Assembly (NCBI GenBank): GCA_021778875.1
Contig: JAJYBT010000120.1
Location: forward strand, 1-7,145
Source of the DNA: Acidobacteriota bacterium
GTDB taxonomy: Bacteria; Acidobacteriota; Terriglobia; Terriglobales; Acidobacteriaceae
DNA length: 7,145 nt
Reading direction: 5' to 3'
A program made the translations under genes and the position numbers. How positions within the stretch are numbered: position 1 is the stretch's first letter; each line of letters starts with the position of its first letter. Below are positions 1 through 5,602 of the stretch, one piece after another. The notes under the pieces were generated by a model. The model worked only from the letters and a program-made list of their open reading frames with translations, did not search any database and was not told where the DNA came from.

Positions 1-757
1 GCTCGAACTCGCTCGCAGCCTCGCGATAGCGGCTCTGCTGTGTGTACAGGATGCCCAGATTCAAGTGCGCCTGCGCGTAGTCCGGATGCTGCTGCACGAT
101 GGCGGCAAGGATCTGGAATGCCCGGTCCAGATCATTGTTCTTGGAGTAGGCAATGGCCAGATTCAGCTGCAGAACCTCGTCCTGCGGCGCGTCCTTCAGC
201 GCATCGATCACCGCCGTGTAGCGCTTTTCCGCGAGCAGCGCTTCCGTCAACCCCGCCAGTGCGGCAACGGAGTTGGGCTGCGTCTTCAGAACCTGGCGGA
301 ATGCATCCTCGGCCTGCTCGGAGCGGCCTGCCTGATTGGACGCAATGCCCAGAGCCAACTGCGTCTGCGCGTCTCCCGGCTTCAGCGTTGCTGCCGTGCG
401 CAACTCGTTTGCCGCCGCGTCGGCCTGCTGATGCTGCAACAGCGCAAGCGCCAGATCATAGCGCGCCTCCCACGAACGCGGATCGATCCGCACCGCTGCA
501 TGAAACGCATTCAGTGCGCAGGCCAGCTGCTGATGCTTGCCAAAGTATGCGCCCAGCGCATCATAGGCAGCGGCCGTTGGGTGCGTGGCAATCACGTGCT
601 CCAGTTCGGCCGGGCCCGTACAAGCGGGTTTGTGTGACTGGCCCAATGCGACGCAGGCAGGCAGCAACACCGCTGCGCACAGGCGCCACGCAGGGTACCG
701 ATTCCGCAGGTAGCCACTCTCGATACACGTGGTGTTTCTGATCCCCATTCCGATCAT
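1..757 (-). CDS. Exported TPR protein, partial (C-terminus beyond left edge)
   Basis: The frame is open from ATG 757 to the left edge, giving 252 visible residues without a stop. Residues about 23-39 (hydrophobic LCAAVLLPACVALG after Arg25) look like a Sec signal peptide, with cleavage near ALG-Q. From about residue 64 onward there are consecutive TPR units at roughly 64-94, 98-128, 131-162, 164-190, 194-226 and 229 onward. They show the usual small/aromatic and Pro spacing, for example YDALGAYF and AHLNLGILY. TPR arrays are protein-protein scaffolds, so a periplasmic or surface adaptor role is inferred, without known partner or substrate. Cys46 and Cys80 could form a disulfide capping the first repeat. 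The start is uncertain: AAAGGAG at 784-790 is about 26 bases upstream, too far for a normal ribosome site, and ATG 748 is an alternative. The next in-frame stop upstream is at 836-838. The gene is divergent from the propeller gene at 1014. Total length and any downstream operon partners cannot be seen. Confidence 0.85.
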   Translation of the reverse strand, partial: MIGMGIRNTTCIESGYLRNRYPAWRLCAAVLLPACVALGQSHKPACTGPAELEHVIATHPTAAAYDALGAYFGKHQQLACALNAFHAAVRIDPRSWEARYDLALALLQHQQADAAANELRTAATLKPGDAQTQLALGIASNQAGRSEQAEDAFRQVLKTQPNSVAALAGLTEALLAEKRYTAVIDALKDAPQDEVLQLNLAIAYSKNNDLDRAFQILAAIVQQHPDYAQAHLNLGILYTQQSRYREAASEFE

Positions 758-901
758 GCGTTTCGACCGCGATGCTGCGGAATCTCCTTTTGTTTTGCTT
801 CCGGTGCGCCGCGTCAGCAGGACTACGCATGGTTTTCAGAAGGCAGGGAAGCTTGTCTCCGGTGTTGCTCAACCACGGCGGGGCGGGCGCAAAATGGAGT
901 C

Positions 902-908
902 TATCATA
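902..908. promoter_or_regulatory. Symmetric -10-like element in divergent intergenic region
   Basis: TATCATA reads as TATGATA on the other strand, so one 7-base site gives a -10-like hexamer in both directions (TATCAT on plus, TATGAT on minus). It sits between the divergent TPR and propeller genes, about 145 bases before ATG 757 and about 105 bases before GTG 1014. No good TTGACA-like -35 lies 16-18 bases away on either strand. It may be the promoter of the minus-strand TPR gene, or chance. Confidence 0.3.
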
Positions 909-949
909 GGGCAAATACGGCACGCTCGGGCACTCTCGCCGCTCATCCC

Positions 950-962
950 GCGCATGCTGCGC
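950..962. repeat. Short inverted repeat upstream of propeller promoter
   Basis: GCGCA and TGCGC are perfect 5-base arms around a 3-base TGC spacer. The site is about 50-63 bases upstream of the predicted transcription start at about 1013. It could be half of a regulator site, but arms this short are common in GC-rich DNA. Confidence 0.25.
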
Positions 963-969
963 ACGGAAT

Positions 970-984
970 CCCTGCCGAGCAGGG
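970..984. repeat. Inverted repeat overlapping the -35 region (possible operator)
   Basis: CCCTGC and GCAGGG are perfect 6-base arms around a CGA spacer. The centre, at 977, is about 36 bases upstream of the predicted start of transcription, where a -35 box would lie, and no recognisable -35 is present there. This position would suit an operator or activator site. No T tract follows on either strand, so it is not an intrinsic terminator. Confidence 0.35.
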
Positions 985-997
985 GCAATCCTCAAGA

Positions 998-1006
998 TGC
1001 TACAAT
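998..1006 (+). promoter_or_regulatory. Extended -10 promoter of the propeller gene at 1014
   Basis: TGCTACAAT matches the extended -10 form TGnTATAAT with one change in the hexamer (TACAAT, 1001-1006). A start of transcription about 7 bases downstream would fall at about 1012-1014, on the GTG start codon itself. The predicted transcript is therefore leaderless. Consistent with this, no Shine-Dalgarno sequence precedes GTG 1014. No -35 is visible at 16-18 bases, as is common for extended -10 promoters. Confidence 0.55.
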
Positions 1007-1013
1007 CTGCCCC

Positions 1014-2801
1014 GTGACACGGACCCATCGCGCGCTAGCGCGCCCTCTTCCCCTCACACTCTGGTTCGCGTGCCTGGTCTTCAGCATGTGCGCGGCAAGT
1101 GTTGCGCGCAGCCAGCAGATGGGCGTTGCAACCGGCAACGGCCACGCCACGCCGGCCAAGCCGCTGCCCCCCGGCGTAAAGCCGCCCGTGGTCGACTATC
1201 GCGATATCGCCGCGCAGGCCGGTCTTTCCGCCGCGACCATCTCCGGCGCTGAGGTCGGCAAACAGTACATCGTGGAAACAACCGGCAGCGGTGTCGCCAT
1301 CCTCGACTATGACAACGACGGCCTGCCCGACATCTTTGTGGTCAACGGCGGACGCTTCGATGGCCCGCAGCCGGTGGACCATCTGTATCACAACCTCGGC
1401 GGCCTCAAGTTTGAAGATGTCACCCAGAAGGCGGGTCTGCATCGCACCGGGTGGGGGCAGGGCGTTTGCGCTGGCGATGTGGACAACAGCGGCCACGTCG
1501 ATCTGTTCGTCACCGAGTGGGGAACCAACGCGTTCTTTCACAATCTTGGCAACGGCACGTTTCGGGAGGAGGCGCAGGAGCGCGGCCTGGCCAGTCCCAC
1601 GCGGCGCTGGAGCACGGGCTGTGCCTTCGTCGATTTCAACCGCGATGGGCATCTTGACCTGATCGTGGCGCACTATGTCGACTTCGATCCTTCGCAGACT
1701 CCCCGGCCCGGAGAAAAATCGCAGTGCCGCTGGAAGGGCTTGCCCGTGCTGTGCGGACCGCGTGGATTGCCCGCCGAAACCATGTCGCTCTACCAGAATG
1801 ACGGGCATGGCCACTTCAAGGATGTGTCGAACGCCATGCACATCACAACCCAGCGCGATTACTACGGCTTCTCCGTGCTGACCGGCGATTTCGACAATGA
1901 TGGATGGCCCGACATCTACATCGCGTGCGACTCAACGGCGAGCCTCTACTATCACAACCTCGGCGGCAAGGACTTTGAAGAGATCGCCGTTAAAGCCGGG
2001 GTGGCCTACAACGAGGATGGCCGCGAGCAGGCAGGCATGGGCGTAAGCGCTGCCGATCTGCGCCACAAGGGGCGCCTCGACATCTTCAAAACCAACTTTG
2101 CCGACGACACGCCCACGCTGTATCGCAACGACGGCGAAAACAACTTCACCGACGACACTATCGATACGGGCCTCGCCGTGAACACGCGCTTCCTCAGCTG
2201 GGGCACATCCTTCCTGGATTTCGACAATGACGGCTGGCCTGACCTGATCCTTGCCAACGGGCATGTCTATCCTGAGGTTGAGACGGGCAACACAGGGGAG
2301 CACTTCCGCCAGCATCGGCTTCTCTACTGGAATCGCGGAGACGGCGGGTTCTATGACCTCTCCAGCGCCGCCGGTTCGGGCATCACAGATGCGCACTCCT
2401 CGCGCGGCCTTGCCGTAGGCGATCTGGATAACGACGGTCAGCAGGAGATCGTGATCGTCAATATGGGCGAGCCGCCTTCACTGCTCAAGAACTTCGCGCC
2501 CACAAGCCTCAACTCGCTTACCGTGCGCGTGCTCACCGCCAGCGGAAGAGACGACATCGGCGCCCGCGTCACGCTCACGGCCGGTGGTCAAAAGCAGATG
2601 AATGAAGTGCGAAGCGGCGGATCATTTCTTTCGCAGAGCGACTTCCGTCTGCACTTTGGCATGGGCAAGGCCACCTCGGCTTCGCTTGCCGTACGCTGGC
2701 TCAGCGGCAAAACAGAAACCTTCACCAACCTCGCCGCCGGACAGATTGTTACCGTGCAGGAAGGCAAGGGAATCGTCAACCGGCAGCCGTACGCGCACTG
2801 A
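1014..2801 (+). CDS. Exported CRTAC1-like FG-GAP/VCBS beta-propeller with ASPIC/UnbV domain
   Basis: GTG 1014 is chosen as start (595 aa) because it opens a clean signal peptide: Arg3/6/10, hydrophobic 11-31, and likely cleavage after ARS at residue 33. Starting further upstream (729 or 954) would bury the signal and include promoter DNA. Seven DxDxDGxxD-type loops begin at residues 98, 155, 207, 292, 348, 402 and 470, predicting a seven-bladed FG-GAP/VCBS propeller with Ca2+ sites. The fifth loop (DLRHKGRLD) has lost its central acidic ligands. A longer insert between loops 3 and 4 carries Cys238 and Cys247 (CX8C), probably a disulfide. Residues about 500-585 are an ASPIC/UnbV domain with the hallmark RLHFGMG at 545-551. 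The family is secreted and probably binds partners; no enzyme activity is assigned. The gene converges on the minus-strand TPR gene with 12 bases between stops, and is a paralogue of the propeller at 3893-5602. Confidence 0.93.
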   Translation: MTRTHRALARPLPLTLWFACLVFSMCAASVARSQQMGVATGNGHATPAKPLPPGVKPPVVDYRDIAAQAGLSAATISGAEVGKQYIVETTGSGVAILDYDNDGLPDIFVVNGGRFDGPQPVDHLYHNLGGLKFEDVTQKAGLHRTGWGQGVCAGDVDNSGHVDLFVTEWGTNAFFHNLGNGTFREEAQERGLASPTRRWSTGCAFVDFNRDGHLDLIVAHYVDFDPSQTPRPGEKSQCRWKGLPVLCGPRGLPAETMSLYQNDGHGHFKDVSNAMHITTQRDYYGFSVLTGDFDNDGWPDIYIACDSTASLYYHNLGGKDFEEIAVKAGVAYNEDGREQAGMGVSAADLRHKGRLDIFKTNFADDTPTLYRNDGENNFTDDTIDTGLAVNTRFLSWGTSFLDFDNDGWPDLILANGHVYPEVETGNTGEHFRQHRLLYWNRGDGGFYDLSSAAGSGITDAHSSRGLAVGDLDNDGQQEIVIVNMGEPPSLLKNFAPTSLNSLTVRVLTASGRDDIGARVTLTAGGQKQMNEVRSGGSFLSQSDFRLHFGMGKATSASLAVRWLSGKTETFTNLAAGQIVTVQEGKGIVNRQPYAH

Positions 2802-2823
2802 TTCCGCGTCGCTCTACGGCTGC
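2783..2823. terminator. Inverted repeat across both convergent stop codons, possible bidirectional terminator
   Basis: GCAGCCGTA (2783-2791) and TACGGCTGC (2815-2823) are perfect 9-base arms. Inside them, ACGCG (2791-2795) and CGCGT (2805-2809) can extend the stem. The structure contains the stop of the plus-strand propeller gene (2799-2801) and that of the minus-strand TPR gene (2814-2816). It forms a hairpin in both transcripts. No T tract follows on either side, so it may act as a pause, RNA end-protection or Rho-assisted signal and not as a classical intrinsic terminator. Confidence 0.5.
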
Positions 2824-3896
2824 GGCGCGTCTCCATAGTCCTTACGTGCCGGTGGCGGCGTCTCCCGCGTCAGCTTGGCATACTTGTCTGCCAATTCCTT
2901 TTCGCCCAGCCGTCGATACACCTGCTCCAGCAATACGTACACCTGTAGGTTCAGAATGCCGCCCGTGTTCTCCGTAATGCTCAGCGCGCGTTCTCCATCG
3001 GTGCGCGCCTGCGCATAGTTGCCCATGCGGAAGTTGAGCTTTGCGAGGTCATACCAGGTCGCTCGATAGTCCGGCACTAGCGTAACAGCCCTGTCCAGAT
3101 GCTTTTTCGCTTCGTCCAGTTGGTTACGCTTTGCCAGAAAGCGTCCGTAGTTGTAGTCAAGGAAAGCGTCGTAGTGCGGCCCTTCGTGATTCACGTCCAG
3201 ACCGTGCCGATATGCTGCATCGGCCTGATCTTCCTTGCCCAGCGGCTCCAGATTGAGCGCAAGGTAGTCCCACGCTGAGGCAAAGTTCGGGTCCAGCTCC
3301 ACCACCTTCGCAAAGCGCGTCACAGCCTCGGCCGGACGCTTGGCGCGATCCAGAACAGCGCCCAGCTGAAACTCCGCCTCCGCGTCGTCCGGTTGCAGTG
3401 CGCATGACTTCTCCAGCAACTCCCGCCCCTGCGCAGTCTGGCCCTTCAGCACCAGAATCTGGCCGCGCACGGCCAGCGCAGCCGGCGACTCCGGCGCGCG
3501 CATGTAGGCCTCCTGTGAGAACTCATCGGCTTGCGCGTACTGGCCCTGGTCAATCAGAAAGCGCGCAAAGTACGCCATGCCCGTGGCCTCGTCGGGCATG
3601 CGGTCTGCATACTGTGAGAATGCCTGCCCCGCCGCGGACGGCGGCCCTTCCACCGTGAGGATGCGAGCGTTTGCCAGCAGCAGCGCAGCACAGTCAGGAT
3701 GCGCGGTCTGCAGCCGCGCCAGCAGGCTCTTTGCGTCCGCAAGAGCATTGCGGTTCAGCTCGCCATTCAGTGTCTTCAGGTCTGCTTCTGCGCCGTTGCA
3801 GCCATCCGTTTGCGCCTGCGCATAGCCGCCAATGCAGATTGTGGCTGCCAGGCACGCAGGCGCCATCCAGACACGGCCCATGCGATTCAGTCTCAT
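2814..3896 (-). CDS. Exported TPR protein, third gene of cytochrome-propeller-TPR operon
   Basis: This complete 360-residue protein starts at ATG 3896. The signal peptide has Arg2/5/8, hydrophobic residues about 11-25 and likely cleavage at AQA-Q after residue 28. The mature part is almost all TPR, with repeats near residues 104-134, 138-169, 172-203, 206-236, 244-274, 278-308 and 316-344. Examples are FQLGAVLDRAKRPAEA and YDLAKLNFRMGNYAQA. Cys33 and Cys69 flank the first helical segment, echoing Cys46/Cys80 of the TPR protein at 1-757. It ends in a Pro-rich tail (TPPPARKDYGDAPQP). TPR solenoids hold other proteins together, so an envelope adaptor for the cytochrome and propeller encoded just upstream is inferred. 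The start overlaps the propeller stop by 4 bases (ATGA), and GGAAGG lies 6 bases before it. No catalytic motif is visible. Confidence 0.92.
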   Translation of the reverse strand: MRLNRMGRVWMAPACLAATICIGGYAQAQTDGCNGAEADLKTLNGELNRNALADAKSLLARLQTAHPDCAALLLANARILTVEGPPSAAGQAFSQYADRMPDEATGMAYFARFLIDQGQYAQADEFSQEAYMRAPESPAALAVRGQILVLKGQTAQGRELLEKSCALQPDDAEAEFQLGAVLDRAKRPAEAVTRFAKVVELDPNFASAWDYLALNLEPLGKEDQADAAYRHGLDVNHEGPHYDAFLDYNYGRFLAKRNQLDEAKKHLDRAVTLVPDYRATWYDLAKLNFRMGNYAQARTDGERALSITENTGGILNLQVYVLLEQVYRRLGEKELADKYAKLTRETPPPARKDYGDAPQP

Positions 3897-5602
3897 GACG
3901 CACCTTCCGTCACTTTCAGTATCTGGTCCGCTTTCACGTTGCGCAGTCTCTGCACGGTGCCGCTCGGCCAGCGCAGCTCGATCTCGCGAATCATCGTGTC
4001 CTTGCCCAGCCCAAAGTGGACGCGCTTGTCCGACGAGCTTGCGTAGCTGCCCGCCGTGGTCACCTGGCCAAACTGCACCGCGCCTGATTGCGAAGTAATC
4101 TTGATCTGCGTTCCAATGCCGTCGCGGTTGCTCTTCGTCCCCGTCGTCTGAATCAGAATCCAGTGGTTGCCCACGCCACCGGTGTTGTACAGCAACTCCG
4201 CCGGACTGTGAATCGCAGAGACCACCACATCCACGCGCCCGTCGTTGTTCAGGTCCCCAAAGGCCGCACCGCGATGCGCTGCGGGCGAGGCTATGGCTGC
4301 GCCTGCCTGCTGGCTCACATCCACGAACGTGCCGTCACGCTGGTTGCGGAAGACCGCGTCCGGCTGGCGATAGTGTTGCCGTGGATCGATGTCGGCGTTT
4401 TCGCTCACGTGCGAGTTGGCTGTAAAGAGGTCCTTGTATCCATCGTTGTCCAGGTCCACCATCGCGGTGCCCCATCCGCTCATCTTGTAGCTCGGGAAGC
4501 CTAGCTTTGCAGGGTAGGTATCGGAGTTGAAGAGGCCGTCGCCAACATTGCGAAACAGCGGAAACGTCTCGCCGCCAAGCGCCGTGATGAAGATGCCCGG
4601 CCTGCCGTCGTTGCGGTAATCCGCAAAGCCCACGCCCATGCTGGAAACAGGAATTCCATCCTCCGTGTAGGCCACGCCGGCCTCCACGCCCACTTCGTCA
4701 AAGCTCTTGCCGTGGTTGTTGCGGAAGAGAAAGTTGCGCTCGTTATCGTTGGCGACAAAGATGTCCATCCATCCATCGCCGTTGTAGTCTGCAATGGCCA
4801 CGCCCATCCCCTTGCCGATCTGGCTGCTTATGCCCATCGCAGCAGAAACATCCGTGAACGTTCCGTCTCCATTGTTGTGATACAGGATGTTCGGCTCGCC
4901 GTTGTAGAGCGACGGCGAGCAGGAGAGGCGTCGTCCCACGGGTCCGCAGAGCTTCGAGTTCTGGAGCGTCCAGTCAATGTAGTTCGTCACAAACAGGTCG
5001 AGCAGGCCGTCGTTGTCATAGTCCACCCACGCCGCGGAAACGCTCAGCAGCTTCTTGCCGTTCTCGTCCACTCCGGTCACGCCGGCCTTCGCCGTCACGT
5101 CAGTAAACGTGCCGTCGTGATTGTTGTGATAAAGAATGTTGCGGTTCACGCCGGTCACGTACAGGTCGGTCCAGCCATCGTTGTCGTAGTCTGCCGCGGC
5201 CGCGCCAATGCTGTAGCCCACGCCGCCCAGGCCGGCCTTCTCCGTAACGTCGGTGAACGTGCCGTCATGGTTGTTGCGGTACAGCCGATTGCTAAACTGC
5301 GGTCCATCTTTCGAGAGCGATGGAATCCCTGCGCCGTTGGTAAAGAAGATGTCCAGATAGCCGTCGTTGTCGTAGTCCAGCAGGGCAACGCCGCCGGGGA
5401 TGCCGTCAATCATCGGCTTGTCCGGCGTGGTGCCGTTATCCAGCACAAAGTTCACGCCTGAGCTCGGCTGACGATTCTCAAAGCAGATTGCGCAGTGGGC
5501 TTGCGCAACTGTTTGCGAGAGCGCGCCAGCCGCACCGGCCGCGATGAGCAGACATGCGGGCCACACTGCCCGCCAATGGATGCGCAAGGGGAATCTCCTC
5601 AT
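3893..5602 (-). CDS. Exported CRTAC1-like FG-GAP/VCBS beta-propeller with ASPIC/UnbV domain (operon copy)
   Basis: This complete protein of 569 residues starts at ATG 5602. The signal peptide runs from Arg2/3 and Arg7/11 through hydrophobic 13-29, with likely cleavage at AQA-H after residue 36. The mature N-terminus carries Cys37 and Cys40 (CAIC), which is not a heme motif because no His follows. Seven Ca2+-type loops begin at residues 76, 138, 194, 272, 328, 383 and 450, predicting a seven-bladed FG-GAP/VCBS propeller. The fifth (DYRNDGRPG) lacks the last acidic ligand. Cys219 and Cys228 form a CX8C pair in the long insert between loops 3 and 4. Residues about 478-566 are the ASPIC/UnbV domain with RVHFGLG at 527-533. 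Both ends overlap neighbours by 4 bases, with the cytochrome-TPR gene upstream and the TPR gene downstream, so the three are very likely one transcript. TTG 5587 (codon 6) is an alternative start. The propeller is probably a binding module in an envelope complex; no enzymatic role is assigned. Confidence 0.94.
   Translation of the reverse strand: MRRFPLRIHWRAVWPACLLIAAGAAGALSQTVAQAHCAICFENRQPSSGVNFVLDNGTTPDKPMIDGIPGGVALLDYDNDGYLDIFFTNGAGIPSLSKDGPQFSNRLYRNNHDGTFTDVTEKAGLGGVGYSIGAAAADYDNDGWTDLYVTGVNRNILYHNNHDGTFTDVTAKAGVTGVDENGKKLLSVSAAWVDYDNDGLLDLFVTNYIDWTLQNSKLCGPVGRRLSCSPSLYNGEPNILYHNNGDGTFTDVSAAMGISSQIGKGMGVAIADYNGDGWMDIFVANDNERNFLFRNNHGKSFDEVGVEAGVAYTEDGIPVSSMGVGFADYRNDGRPGIFITALGGETFPLFRNVGDGLFNSDTYPAKLGFPSYKMSGWGTAMVDLDNDGYKDLFTANSHVSENADIDPRQHYRQPDAVFRNQRDGTFVDVSQQAGAAIASPAAHRGAAFGDLNNDGRVDVVVSAIHSPAELLYNTGGVGNHWILIQTTGTKSNRDGIGTQIKITSQSGAVQFGQVTTAGSYASSSDKRVHFGLGKDTMIREIELRWPSGTVQRLRNVKADQILKVTEGAS
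3903..3908 (-). promoter_or_regulatory. Ribosome binding site for TPR gene at 3896
   Basis: GGAAGG on the minus strand lies within the last codons of the propeller gene, with 6 bases between it and ATG 3896. Together with the ATGA overlap it supports this start codon and suggests coupled re-initiation. Confidence 0.55.
5595..5599 (-). promoter_or_regulatory. Shine-Dalgarno just inside the propeller gene, pointing to an alternative TTG start
   Basis: AGGAG on the minus strand begins directly after the ATG at 5602 and lies 7 bases before an in-frame TTG at 5587 (codon 6). The ATG itself has no clear Shine-Dalgarno and depends on the ATGA overlap. Starting at TTG would trim five residues (MRRFP) but still leave a usable signal peptide with two Arg. 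Confidence 0.4.

Noticed and set aside
653..664. LPAC as a lipobox in the left TPR protein
   Set aside because: Pro at -2 is unusual for signal peptidase II substrates and a normal signal peptidase I site (ALG-Q) follows, so lipidation is not called.
784..790. AAAGGAG as ribosome site for the left TPR gene
   Set aside because: It is about 26 bases from ATG 757, and no ATG, GTG or TTG lies in frame between them.
729..1013. Upstream extension of the plus-strand propeller frame to ATG 729 or ATG 954
   Set aside because: It would put up to 95 non-signal residues before a clean signal peptide, overlap the divergent gene and contain the extended -10. Neither ATG has a ribosome site.
561..1028. 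155-codon minus-strand frame across the divergent intergenic region
   Set aside because: It overlaps the TPR gene in another frame, has no domain or ribosome site, and has a low-complexity Arg/Pro-rich product typical of a non-coding frame.
1035..1841. 268-codon open frame antisense to the propeller gene
   Set aside because: It mirrors the codon pattern of the real gene on the other strand, shows no recognisable domain or start signal, and is expected in GC-rich coding DNA.
3990..5410. Repeated DNA segments read as tandem or mobile repeats
   Set aside because: The similarity lies in recurring propeller blades within one frame, and copies differ at silent positions.
4712..5461. 249-codon plus-strand frame inside the operon propeller gene
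   Set aside because: Its Val-rich repetitive product is what the reverse complement of repeated Asp/Asn/Gly loop codons gives. No family features.
5483..5494. Cys37-Cys40 of the operon propeller as a heme site
   Set aside because: The motif is CAICF, and c-type heme attachment needs CXXCH.
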